Source: Candidatus Gastranaerophilales bacterium (GTDB lineage Bacteria > Cyanobacteriota > Vampirovibrionia > Gastranaerophilales > Gastranaerophilaceae). Taken from it: 34,739 nucleotides of DNA. Where the stretch lies: assembly GCA_944326015.1 (NCBI GenBank), contig CALVCJ010000018.1, forward strand, positions 1 through 34,739. Reading direction: 5' to 3'. This document shows positions 1-6,695 of this stretch, piece after piece. The first letter of the stretch is position 1. Every line of letters starts with the position of its first letter. The notes beneath the pieces are model-generated. The model did not search any database. It had not been told where the DNA came from and saw only the letters and a list, made by a program, of their open reading frames with translations. The translations under genes were made by a program, and so were the position numbers.

Positions 1-866
1 TCAAAAAGTTTTCCTTTTAATAACGAACCACTTGCGGCATTTGTAGCATTTTTGCGGATTAACGCATTTTGAGCTAAAAACCGTTGTGTTTTTACAAAAA
101 TTTCAAAATCAATTATCGGCTCGTGAAGTCCGTCATAGACATTATTTTTGTGAACAATTTTCCCGATATAAGTTTTATTTGAAAGAATTTTGTACAAATG
201 CCCCTTATAAAAGTTTTTGCCGCTGCGGGTATAAATTTTATTTCCCTGAAGGTATTTTATTAAGTCCGGAACAGTTCCCATTTCAAGATATTTACTAAAA
301 ATGAGTTTAACTGTTTTGGCTTCACTTGGTTCTATTTCCAGTTTACCGTCTACTTTAATATAACCCATTGGTGGCTTTCCGTTTATCCACATTCCTTTTT
401 TCTTTGATGCCGCAAATTTATCCCGAATTCTTTCACCTGTCACTTCTCGTTCAAATTGAGCAAAGGATAACAAAATATTTAATGTCAATCTGCCCATCGA
501 AGTTGTTGTATTAAATTGCTGAGTTATAGATACAAACGAAGTTTCGTGTTTGTCAAAGACGTCGACGATTTTTGCAAAATCCATCAACGAGCGAGTTAGC
601 CTGTCAACTTTATAAACAACAACGACATCGACTTCGCCTTTTTCAACATCTTCCAAAAGTTCCTGAAACGCAGGACGATTCATTGTTCCTCCCGAGAATC
701 CTCCGTCATTATATTGTTTGTCGACTAACTCCCATCCCTCGTGTTTTTGCGATTTAATATAAGCATCGCAAGCTTCGCGTTGAGCATCAAGTGAGTTAAA
801 GTCCTGTTCAAGACCTTCTTCAGATGATTTTCTTGTATATATGGCACATTTTAAAACTTTTGTCAT
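1..866 (-). CDS. Large serine recombinase, 3' end cut by window edge
   Basis: A site-specific DNA recombinase of the resolvase/large serine integrase type, which would cut and rejoin DNA through a serine-DNA intermediate. I translated it from the reverse strand; it starts MTKVLKCAIYTRKSSEEGLE, with the catalytic-serine motif YTRKSS at residues 10-15, then VYKVDRLTR and the E-helix-like segment LNILLSFAQFERE. A Recombinase domain follows from about residue 165 (PPMGYIKVDG, VPDLIKYLQ). 288 codons are visible and the frame runs off the left edge, so the C-terminal zinc-ribbon and coiled-coil part is unseen. The ATG overlaps the stop of a 20-codon ORF (GTATGA), implying translational coupling. 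N-termini like this one are, from memory, typical of recombinases paired with DUF2924 genes, and a DUF2924 gene is present at 1.7-2.06 kb in the same run. It is probably the mobility gene of the island. Confidence 0.93.
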   Translation of the reverse strand, partial: MTKVLKCAIYTRKSSEEGLEQDFNSLDAQREACDAYIKSQKHEGWELVDKQYNDGGFSGGTMNRPAFQELLEDVEKGEVDVVVVYKVDRLTRSLMDFAKIVDVFDKHETSFVSITQQFNTTTSMGRLTLNILLSFAQFEREVTGERIRDKFAASKKKGMWINGKPPMGYIKVDGKLEIEPSEAKTVKLIFSKYLEMGTVPDLIKYLQGNKIYTRSGKNFYKGHLYKILSNKTYIGKIVHKNNVYDGLHEPIIDFEIFVKTQRFLAQNALIRKNATNAASGSLLKGKLF

Positions 867-925
867 ACTCCATTCATCGCTCTTTGTGCAGTATTAATCA
901 AGTCCAAAGACACAATTGTTATCAT
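863..925 (-). CDS. Possible 20-residue coupling ORF
   Basis: A tiny ORF reading MITIVSLDLINTAQRAMNGV. Its ATG overlaps the stop of the WG-repeat gene (TAATG) and its TGA overlaps the recombinase ATG (ATGA-type). A GGAG lies inside its last codons, 1 nt before the recombinase ATG, too close to be a normal ribosome site, so ribosomes arriving through this ORF may start the recombinase. I do not recognise the peptide. It may be only a coupling device or chance; the double overlap is the only support. Confidence 0.3.
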   Translation of the reverse strand: MITIVSLDLINTAQRAMNGV

Positions 926-1680
926 TAGAACGCATCTTTATCGTTTGTAAAAATATATTTGTAATAAGTTTCGGATTTTTCGTTCACCTCAACGCAAGCA
1001 ATTCCCTCAAAGAATTCGCCGCTTGATGAGCCGTATTTCAACGGGATTACAAAATTGTTATTTTTGTCTATAAATCCGCATTTTCCGTCTTTTTCGACAA
1101 GACAAATTCCAGCTCTGAAACCAAACAAGCCGACCCGATCATATTCAAGCGGAATAACTATCTCATTTTTAGGATTTATAAAACCGCACTTGCCGCTTTT
1201 TCATACCTCCGCAAGTTCATATTCCAGAAACCAACCACAAAAATCGTATTCAAAAGGGATTATAACTTCTGTTGTTGGAACTCGAATAATTCCCCACTTT
1301 CCGTCTTTTTCCTGTGGAGTACAAGGTACGGATGTCACATTTTTCTGAACAAAAGATGCAGTTTTAGAGTTTGATTTCACAATTTTATAGACATTATCTT
1401 TTTCCAGAGTGTAACCGTCCGGTCGCTGATAAATATAATCATACTCGCACGGAATAACGATTTTGCCACGATTATCTATAACTCCACAGAGTGATTCGTT
1501 GTTGTAAATAATTACTTGATCGGCTTCGTTAAAACTTCCAAACGGATAATATTCTGTTTTAAAAAGGACCTCACCATTTTTATTTATACAAAAAGTTTCA
1601 TCACAACCAAAAGGTTTGACAAAGGCTTTCCCGCGACTAAAATCAGTTGCTGATATAAATTTGTTTTTTAATTTTTTCAT
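925..1680 (-). pseudogene. WG (KWG)-repeat protein interrupted by in-frame TGA
   Basis: A beta-rich repeat protein of the WG/KWG type. From 1680 the frame reads 159 residues with repeats such as CGVIDNRGKIVIP and KDGKWGIIRVPTTEVIIPFEYD, reaches TGA at 1203-1201, and continues in exactly the same frame with KSGKCGFINPKNEIVIPLEYD and KDGKCGFIDKNNNFVIPLKY to TAA at 927-925. The stop falls at a point where WG repeats usually have Lys or Arg (AEV-x-KSGKCGF), so a single base change such as AGA or CGA to TGA would explain it. Its ATG overlaps the DUF2924 stop (ATGA). WG proteins are often sensor or toxin-associated modules; no catalytic domain is visible here. It separates DUF2924 from the recombinase, which I recall as usual direct neighbours. 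Confidence 0.8.
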
Positions 1681-2063
1681 TTTACCAATCCGAAAAATTT
1701 CTTTCCATTCCAGCGGGTTCCTGTAATTTCATTTGCAATTGAAGAAAGACTTTTATATATTTTGCCAGAGAATTCATAACCGCTGTCTAGTTTTATAACT
1801 TCGTATTTGATTCCTTTGAATTCCCGAATGAGTTTTGTTCCGTTTTTTATCTCGAAAGGGGTAGATGGGGTAAATGCAGAGATTCCTTTTTCGTAATTCT
1901 CAACAAGTTTGTCGATTTGTTTTTGTAGGGATTTTTCAAAACCTTTGTTTTCGTTTTGCCATTTAATATACTTTTCGGCATAAGCCTTATGAACGTGTTT
2001 TGGCAAGTCTGTGTCAAAAATCTTTTTCCATTCGTTTTCCAATTCTGTTCGGCTGCTTTTCAT
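1677..2063 (-). CDS. DUF2924 family protein
   Basis: The C-terminal half carries the DUF2924 hallmark: GTKLIREFKGIKYEVIKL, then a segment with GKIYKSLSSIANEITGTRW and FFGL at the end. An in-frame ATG also exists at 2087, but the one at 2063 has a proper TTGGAG site 9 nt upstream, so I start there (128 residues, MKSSRTELENEW). From family memory, DUF2924 genes sit next to serine recombinases like the one at the left edge and may be their DNA-binding partner or directionality factor; this is inference. The last codons overlap the WG-repeat start by 4 nt, and the FtsZ-like gene ends 52 nt upstream, so it belongs to the same leftward transcription unit. Confidence 0.82.
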   Translation of the reverse strand: MKSSRTELENEWKKIFDTDLPKHVHKAYAEKYIKWQNENKGFEKSLQKQIDKLVENYEKGISAFTPSTPFEIKNGTKLIREFKGIKYEVIKLDSGYEFSGKIYKSLSSIANEITGTRWNGKKFFGLVK

Positions 2064-2115
2064 TGAAAATATCTCCAATACAAGCATTGCTCTTTATCAG
2101 GTATTTTTCAAGCCG

Positions 2116-2658
2116 TCAAACACAAATCTTTTCAATAGCTTCAATATATTTTTCGTCCAAGAGATTAAAAATATCAGTCATACTGATTTGAGAGGGATAT
2201 TTTTTAGGATCAAATTCAACGTCTATGACTTCGCACAAATTTTTAATATACGAAACGGTTTCAACTGCGTGATGTTTGCGGCGGTTTCCTTCCCACTCAA
2301 ACGGCATACTTGCCAAGGCTTTCACTGACTTGTTATTATCCAAAGCCAAATCAACAAGCTGTTTTGTTGCACCGCAAGAAGTTCCGCCGCCAAGAGGTGC
2401 AATAATAACCAAGTTTGAAAACTCCTTTATTCTGTTCAAAATCTGTAACTTGCTTTCCCTGAAAGCTAATTCACCCTTAACCACATCGCCGCCCGAGGAC
2501 AAGCTATTACAGGTTTTCAGCCCGATACAAAAACCTGAATACTTTTCGACAACATTCTTATCCGTATCAACGAAAAGTTTTTCGATTTTGAGTTTAACTT
2601 TAGATAAAGCATTGCAACCGCCCCTGCCAACTCCGATTATAACTGTATTCTCAAGCAT
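2116..2658 (-). CDS. Short FtsZ/tubulin-like GTP-binding protein
   Basis: 180 residues matching only the N-terminal GTP-binding half of FtsZ. Motifs in order: IGVGRGGCNAL (T1, residues 8-18), LFVDTDKNV (T3 region), SSGGDVVKGELAFRES, the tubulin signature as PLGGGTSCGAT (T4; FtsZ has GGGTGTGA), and ASMPFEWEGNRRKHHAVE, matching the FtsZ PF.fEG..R stretch. The tail ISMTDIFNLLDEKYIEAIEK aligns with helix H7 and the protein stops just before the T7 synergy loop that supplies the catalytic acidic residues in a filament. It should therefore bind GTP but not form a normal GTP-hydrolysing FtsZ filament (inference). A perfect Shine-Dalgarno (AAGGAGGT) precedes the ATG, and a candidate operator/promoter lies at 2680-2711. 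It is not the chromosomal ftsZ. The frame stays open about 36 codons past the stop, so a longer ancestral form is possible. Confidence 0.78.
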   Translation of the reverse strand: MLENTVIIGVGRGGCNALSKVKLKIEKLFVDTDKNVVEKYSGFCIGLKTCNSLSSGGDVVKGELAFRESKLQILNRIKEFSNLVIIAPLGGGTSCGATKQLVDLALDNNKSVKALASMPFEWEGNRRKHHAVETVSYIKNLCEVIDVEFDPKKYPSQISMTDIFNLLDEKYIEAIEKICV

Positions 2659-2679
2659 TTTGACCTCCTTATTATTTAT

Positions 2680-2711
2680 ATTAACAAGAAGCTATGTCAA
2701 TTACGGGGGTA
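2680..2711 (-). promoter_or_regulatory. Operator site 1 and promoter of the FtsZ-like operon
   Basis: Reading leftward: TACCCC, spacer CGTAATT, GACATA, 9 nt, then TAATAT as -10. The downstream arm matches the shared operator TAYGTC-N7-GACRTA; the upstream arm is degenerate. It lies between the WYL gene stop and the FtsZ-like Shine-Dalgarno. Confidence 0.6.
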
Positions 2712-2714
2712 TGC

Positions 2715-3674
2715 TTAAAACTTCTTTCTAATCTCATCAATATAATCTTTATATTTCTTTTTCAAAACTTTCGGAGCGAGGATTTCGACTGCATATCCCC
2801 ATTTGAAAAGGTCCCAGATAATGTGTTTGTCGCCGCTTGCTTTAAAAGTCACAATCACGCTACCGTCAGGCTGCTGCTTCATTTTTTGTGTTGGGTGGAA
2901 GTTATAGTTCAAAACATCTTCCGCTGATTCCGGGATAAATTTTAATTTAACATCATAAACCTCACCGAAATAAACTCCAAAAGATTTTTTAGAAAATTCT
3001 TGCAAATCAAAACCTTTCGGATCAAACTTCTCTGCAAGAATTTCAACATTTTTAAGTTTATGTAAAATATAGTTGTATTCGTCCTGCCCTTTTGCATTTT
3101 CTCTTGCTATCAAGTGAACTTTTTCCCCGTAAATTAAGCCAAGAGGCTCTAAAACCCTGACTTTATCTTTGTATTCAGTCTGGATTTTTCTGTTTTCTTT
3201 AATCGCCTGACGTATTACAGAAACAACATTCAAATCAACTTTATAATTCTGTGACTGACGAACCGCATAACCTTCTGACTGAAGCAGTAACTCTACCTGT
3301 GCTTCATCCATTTTTGTATGTTTGTATTTAAGAGCCTTAACTTTTGTCAAAATTTCATCAAGCTCTGCCTGCGAAAGTTTATCGCATGTCGGTTTCAAAT
3401 TTTCCAAAAACGCAATATTTTTATTCGAAAATGACACAAGTTCATTCAACGAATAATTTGTAAATCCCCAACGTTTGCAACGTTCATCGGTTTGAATTTC
3501 TTCAACTTGTGGTAATATAGACAAAACACTATCACGCATTCTTTCTGCTGTTCGTCTGGAAACTCCAAAACGTTCCTGAATATCCTTCAAGGAAACTCCA
3601 TTCAATTTTGAAAGCATAAAAATTATCAGATCAATAATATCCGAAACTCTTGAATATCTTGGTTTATCTTCCAT
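2715..3674 (-). CDS. WYL-domain transcriptional regulator
   Basis: 319 residues. The N-terminus has a winged HTH (SLKDIQERFGVSRRTAERMRDSV, about residues 27-50). The middle contains the WYL sensor domain (about 150-225: VISVIR-like VVSVIRQAIKENRKIQTEYK, then PLGLIYGEKVHLIARE), where the usual Trp-Tyr-Leu triplet reads VHL. The C-terminal WCX-like part ends WGYAVEILAPKVLKKKYKDYI. WYL proteins such as PafBC, BrxR and CapW, by established knowledge, regulate DNA-damage or antiphage genes and may sense nucleic acids. Its own promoter at 3700-3729 carries the inverted repeat shared by three other promoters in the island, so autoregulation and control of the whole set is the simplest reading. Shine-Dalgarno AAAGGAG precedes the start. 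Confidence 0.9.
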   Translation of the reverse strand: MEDKPRYSRVSDIIDLIIFMLSKLNGVSLKDIQERFGVSRRTAERMRDSVLSILPQVEEIQTDERCKRWGFTNYSLNELVSFSNKNIAFLENLKPTCDKLSQAELDEILTKVKALKYKHTKMDEAQVELLLQSEGYAVRQSQNYKVDLNVVSVIRQAIKENRKIQTEYKDKVRVLEPLGLIYGEKVHLIARENAKGQDEYNYILHKLKNVEILAEKFDPKGFDLQEFSKKSFGVYFGEVYDVKLKFIPESAEDVLNYNFHPTQKMKQQPDGSVIVTFKASGDKHIIWDLFKWGYAVEILAPKVLKKKYKDYIDEIRKKF

Positions 3675-3699
3675 ATTGAAACTCCTTTTAGAAATATTC

Positions 3700-3729
3700 T
3701 AACATAAATATACGTCAAGTACGGACATA
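3700..3729 (-). promoter_or_regulatory. Operator site 2 and promoter of the WYL regulator
   Basis: Leftward: TATGTC, spacer CGTACTT, GACGTA, 9 nt (ending ATGT), then TAGAAT as an extended -10. Both arms fit the consensus TAYGTC-N7-GACRTA. The repeat covers the place where a -35 box would lie, and no good -35 hexamer at normal spacing is seen, so the factor could be an activator or a repressor that blocks polymerase. Confidence 0.7.
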
Positions 3730-3730
3730 T

Positions 3731-4852
3731 TTATTCTTTAGCTTTAAAGTTATACAGAGGTTTTAAATGATCAATTATTTCAGCAGCAGGTTCAATCGCT
3801 TTTATAATTTCTGTACTGTTTTTATATGCCATCGGGGCTTCATCAAGTGTTGCCGTTGAAATACAGCTTGAAAAAATCCCTGACAGTTGTTTTTTATATT
3901 CCTGCATGGTCAATTGGTCTTTTGCCTGCATTCTTGATAAAGCCCTGCCTGCACCATGCGGAGCAGAATTATTCCAATCCGGATTTCCTTTGCCAATGCA
4001 AATCAAAGAACCCTCCGCCATATTTAGTGGAATCAGTACTTTTTCCCCTTTATAACAAGAGATGGCACCTTTTCTAATAATTCTATCCTCTCCAATGTAA
4101 TTATGAACTGTTTCAAATTCATCTTATGCTTTCCAACGCATTCCAATCATAATATCATGTGCCATAATTTTACGGTTTAATTTTGCATATTCCCGGCAAT
4201 ATTTAGCACAAGTCAAATAATCCTGTGCATCTTTGTCTGTCAAAAATGAAAGCTGTTTTAGTTCACCCTCCCCATAACAATTTTTTGTGATTGCTAAATC
4301 TTGATAATGAATTGACAGCTTCAGCCCAATATTTCTTGAGCCGCTATGAATTATCAAATATGTTCCGGTTGAACCTTTTTCTAAAGAAATAAAATGATTT
4401 CCGCCGCCTAACGAACCGATTTTATTAACATGGTTTACAAAATTATCTTTCAGAATGTCTTTACAAATCTTTTTTGTTTTTTCAATAAATTCTTCCGGTA
4501 CAAGTTCGCTGAATCTTTTCCTCCCGTCCCTGCCAAAAGGAATATTCCTGCGAATAACTTTATCCAGTTTTTCATAATCGTTTGTAATATCGTTATCGCT
4601 CAATTTTATAACATGCATTCCGCAAAATTGATCTACTCCTATTATATTTGGAATAATTTCACCGCTTTTCGGTATTTCAGCAGTAAATCCTATTGTACAG
4701 CCTTTGCCTTTATGACAGTCAGGCATAATCCTAATTTGACAATCCTTAAATATAGGATGATTACAAACAGCAAGCGTTTGTTCTGTTACATCTGTATCTT
4801 CACTTTCTGTAAAAATTTTTGCTGATGTATATTTTCCTTTGATTTCGTACAT
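3731..4852 (-). pseudogene. rtcB: RtcB-type RNA ligase with in-frame TAA
   Basis: RtcB joins RNA ends (2',3'-cyclic phosphate or 3'-phosphate to 5'-OH) using GTP and Mn2+ through a histidine-GMP intermediate. The frame from 4852 shows MPDCHKGKGCTIGF, GVDQFCGMHV (metal Asp and Cys kept), SLGGGNHFISLE and IIHSGSRNIG, then TAA at 4126-4124. The same frame continues with DEFETVHNYIG, RIIRKGAIS, GEKVLIPLNMAEGSLICIGK and PHGAGRALSR, which holds the guanylylated histidine. Ignoring the stop gives about 373 residues, the size of the short RtcB subfamily. The stop stands where MRWKA-x-DEFETVHNY would be expected, so one base change (AAA or GAA to TAA) explains it. As written the ligase lacks its active-site histidine and would be dead unless the stop is read through or is an error. 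The start is 2 nt after the preceding gene. Confidence 0.88.
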
Positions 4853-4854
4853 AA

Positions 4855-5199
4855 TTATTTCCTCAATTTCATTTTTCTAACTATTTGTGCAACAGTTCTT
4901 TCGTCTGTGTGTAATCTTTCGGCAACAGCTTTAATCTTAAAATTACATTCTCCCCAGATTTTTCTAAATTCTTCATTTGTAACAGCTGTGCCTTCACAAC
5001 GGCAATTTGAAGGGATTTTGTCTTTGATTGAATATCCCATTGATTCTATAAAAGTCTTAAACTTTCCTAAATCAGTCCATTCACCGTTTTTGCCAGTCCA
5101 TTCTTTAGTTTCCGATTTGTAAAAATCCGAAATGTACTTCATAATCATCTGCATATTACCGCTGAAGACTACTTTGTTTGCTCTGATTAAATATTTCAT
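4855..5199 (-). CDS. Unknown 114-residue protein with C-terminal HTH, coupled to rtcB
   Basis: I do not recognise this family. The N-terminal two thirds (MKYLIRANKVVFSGNMQMIM) show no known motif; a Cys pair appears in SNCRCEG, and the last 40 residues look like a small helix-turn-helix (IKAVAERLHTDERTVAQIVRKM). The gene ends 2 nt before the rtcB ATG and its last codons supply the rtcB ribosome site (GAGG), so the two are translationally coupled and likely work together. It has its own operator/promoter (site 3, 5228-5257), the most symmetrical in the set. It could be an RtcB partner, an RNA-binding protein or a local regulator. Confidence 0.72.
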   Translation of the reverse strand: MKYLIRANKVVFSGNMQMIMKYISDFYKSETKEWTGKNGEWTDLGKFKTFIESMGYSIKDKIPSNCRCEGTAVTNEEFRKIWGECNFKIKAVAERLHTDERTVAQIVRKMKLRK

Positions 5200-5227
5200 G
5201 TCAAAATTTCCTTATCTGTAATAAGTA

Positions 5228-5257
5228 TAAAATATAAGTACGTCTTATGCGGACGTA
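5228..5257 (-). promoter_or_regulatory. Operator site 3 and promoter of the HTH-rtcB pair
   Basis: Leftward: TACGTC, spacer CGCATAA, GACGTA, 9 nt, then TATACT as -10. The arms extend to 8 nt of perfect dyad (AGTACGTC at 5237-5244 and GACGTACT at 5252-5259 on the + strand). It is the best palindrome among the four sites. Confidence 0.68.
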
Positions 5258-5311
5258 CTCAATTAACACTCTTTTTAAAAGTTTTTTCAAGTCATTGAAA
5301 AGAATTGTGTC

Positions 5312-5626
5312 CTACTCTACCAAAGCTTTTGCTATTTTATAAAAATCTTTCATTCGTTCGGGATTATTATTCAATATTTGTTCAATCTCTGCTTGTAAAT
5401 TTTCATTATCATTCTGATGTTCAAAATTAAAGACGTCGGAAAAGTTAACACCCAAAACTTGTAAAATCTTTTCTAAGGTCGACATTAACGGATAATTCCT
5501 ACCTGTGACTATATTACTTAAGGCGGTCGGCTCAATACCAACAAGTTCTGCTAGTTTTTCCTGACTAATATTTTTTTGCTTAATTAGTTCTTTAATCCTT
5601 CGTCCCAGAAGCTTTTTCTTATCCAT
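5312..5626 (-). CDS. XRE/Cro-family HTH regulator
   Basis: 104 residues starting MDKKKLLGRRIKELIKQKNI with a classical HTH_3 domain (SQEKLAELVGIEPTALSNIVTG, residues 20-41), then a short acidic tail for dimerisation. It closely resembles the regulator at 18132-18449 (shared MDKK-LLG-RIKEL, IEP, TG-N-P, FEH). An inverted repeat of 11-nt arms lies just upstream at 5636-5672, a likely autoregulatory operator. The gene does not carry the WYL-type operator, so it probably follows separate control. Such regulators are common in mobile islands; target genes are unknown. Confidence 0.88.
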   Translation of the reverse strand: MDKKKLLGRRIKELIKQKNISQEKLAELVGIEPTALSNIVTGRNYPLMSTLEKILQVLGVNFSDVFNFEHQNDNENLQAEIEQILNNNPERMKDFYKIAKALVE

Positions 5627-5635
5627 ATTCCCACC

Positions 5636-5672
5636 TTATTTGTAACTTGAATTAAATTAATGGTACAAATAA
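5636..5672. promoter_or_regulatory. Inverted repeat, candidate XRE operator
   Basis: Arms TTATTTGTAAC (5636-5646) and GGTACAAATAA (5662-5672) match as inverted copies at 10 of 11 positions, with a 15-nt AT-only-like spacer. The repeat begins 9 nt upstream of the XRE start codon. Confidence 0.5.
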
Positions 5673-5690
5673 AGCTTCTAAAACTACATA

Positions 5691-5730
5691 ATTTTATACT
5701 GATTTCAAACGATGTAAATCAGTATAAAAT
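5691..5730. repeat. Perfect 15-bp inverted repeat with a third half-copy
   Basis: ATTTTATACTGATTT (5691-5705) and AAATCAGTATAAAAT (5716-5730) are exact reverse complements around a 10-nt loop. A related half-site TTTTCAGTATAAAT occurs at 5767-5780. It lies between the divergent XRE and DUF1643 genes, so it may be an operator array or a hairpin in the DUF1643 leader. Confidence 0.6.
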
Positions 5731-5791
5731 AAATTATAATTTAGTTATTCTGAATTTTTTATAAAATTTTCAGTATAAATAAAAAGTCAGT

Positions 5792-5813
5792 AATGATACT
5801 TTTTTGTATCATT
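5792..5813 (+). repeat. T6-loop hairpin upstream of DUF1643
   Basis: AATGATAC, loop TTTTTT, GTATCATT: a perfect 8-bp hairpin. An upstream in-frame ATG at 5793 lies inside it, one reason to prefer the start at 5928 for the gene that follows. Confidence 0.45.
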
Positions 5814-5927
5814 GGACTTGAAAACATATGCAACAAGAGCGATGAATGGAACACAACAAAGTTTAAGCTGCGTCCGAATTGGACAGAGTGCAGAGTTAAG
5901 ATAAAAATAAGAAAAAAAAGGAACGCA

Positions 5928-6626
5928 ATGTATACCTGGAAAATAAAAATTGATAAGAATAAATTATTAGATGTCAAAGTAGATGCTTCTTTTAGTGATA
6001 CCTTTAATAAAGAAGAATTAAAACAAATTCAAAAATTTTATGATAATAAGGGTAAAAAAATTAATTTTGAAGCAAAAGTTAAAATTGATGACATTTGCTG
6101 TAAAAATCGAACAAAATTAATTGCAAGCTGGCAATCAGATTCTCAAAATTCCGAAAAAGCATTAGGCTTTATAATGTTTAACCCAAGTTTTGCAAATCCC
6201 AAAAGCAGCGATGACACCGCTAGAAATGCTATCAAATTTGCAAATAAAGAAGGATATAATAAAATTATTGTTTTAAACTTATTTCCCATAAGAATTTCCG
6301 GAGTTGATTTTGTTTGCAAATATTATACAAAAGAATATTTGAAGAACTATAAATGTGAAATAAATTTTGATGATTTACCTAAAGATGTTGTATTGTGTTG
6401 GGGAAAATTACCCAAAAATATCCCATATATAGATTCAATAATAGAAAAACTATGTTCAGAATTACTAAAAACAGACTTAAAGAACAAAAGATTAAATAAA
6501 ACCTTGTATCAAATAACGGATGAGAATTTTCAAAGACATCTATCCTCTCCGTCTGTTAATTCTATAGGAGGAATTGAACAGCTTAAGTTAACAAAGATAC
6601 AATCAATCTATAAATTTAATAAATAA
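5928..6626 (+). CDS. DUF1643 family protein
   Basis: 232 residues. The DUF1643 core is plain: ALGFIMFNPSFANPKSSDDT, then RNAIKFANKEGYNKIIVLNLFPIRIS, and later DVVLCWGK. The biochemical role of DUF1643 is not established to my knowledge; members are common in phage and defence islands. I start at 5928 because AAAAGG lies just upstream and because the longer reading from 5793 would begin inside a hairpin and add about 45 residues of poor quality. Before the core is a roughly 70-residue Lys-rich N-terminal part with no recognised motif. It precedes the Fic gene on the same strand by 69 nt. Confidence 0.8.
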   Translation: MYTWKIKIDKNKLLDVKVDASFSDTFNKEELKQIQKFYDNKGKKINFEAKVKIDDICCKNRTKLIASWQSDSQNSEKALGFIMFNPSFANPKSSDDTARNAIKFANKEGYNKIIVLNLFPIRISGVDFVCKYYTKEYLKNYKCEINFDDLPKDVVLCWGKLPKNIPYIDSIIEKLCSELLKTDLKNKRLNKTLYQITDENFQRHLSSPSVNSIGGIEQLKLTKIQSIYKFNK

Positions 6627-6641
6627 TATTTTCAGATAAAC

Positions 6642-6671
6642 TTGCATAATTCGGAGAAAATGTGGTATAAT
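6642..6671 (+). promoter_or_regulatory. Sigma-70 promoter of the Fic gene
   Basis: TTGCAT (6642-6647), 18-nt spacer, TATAAT (6666-6671) preceded by TG one base earlier, an extended -10. Transcription would begin near 6678, which rules out the upstream TTG at 6642 as the start codon. Confidence 0.65.
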
Positions 6672-6695
6672 ATCCGTATAATATTCGGAGAAAAC

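Noticed and set aside
5793-5927. Longer start for DUF1643
   Set aside because: Begins inside a hairpin, has no ribosome site and adds a poor N-terminus.
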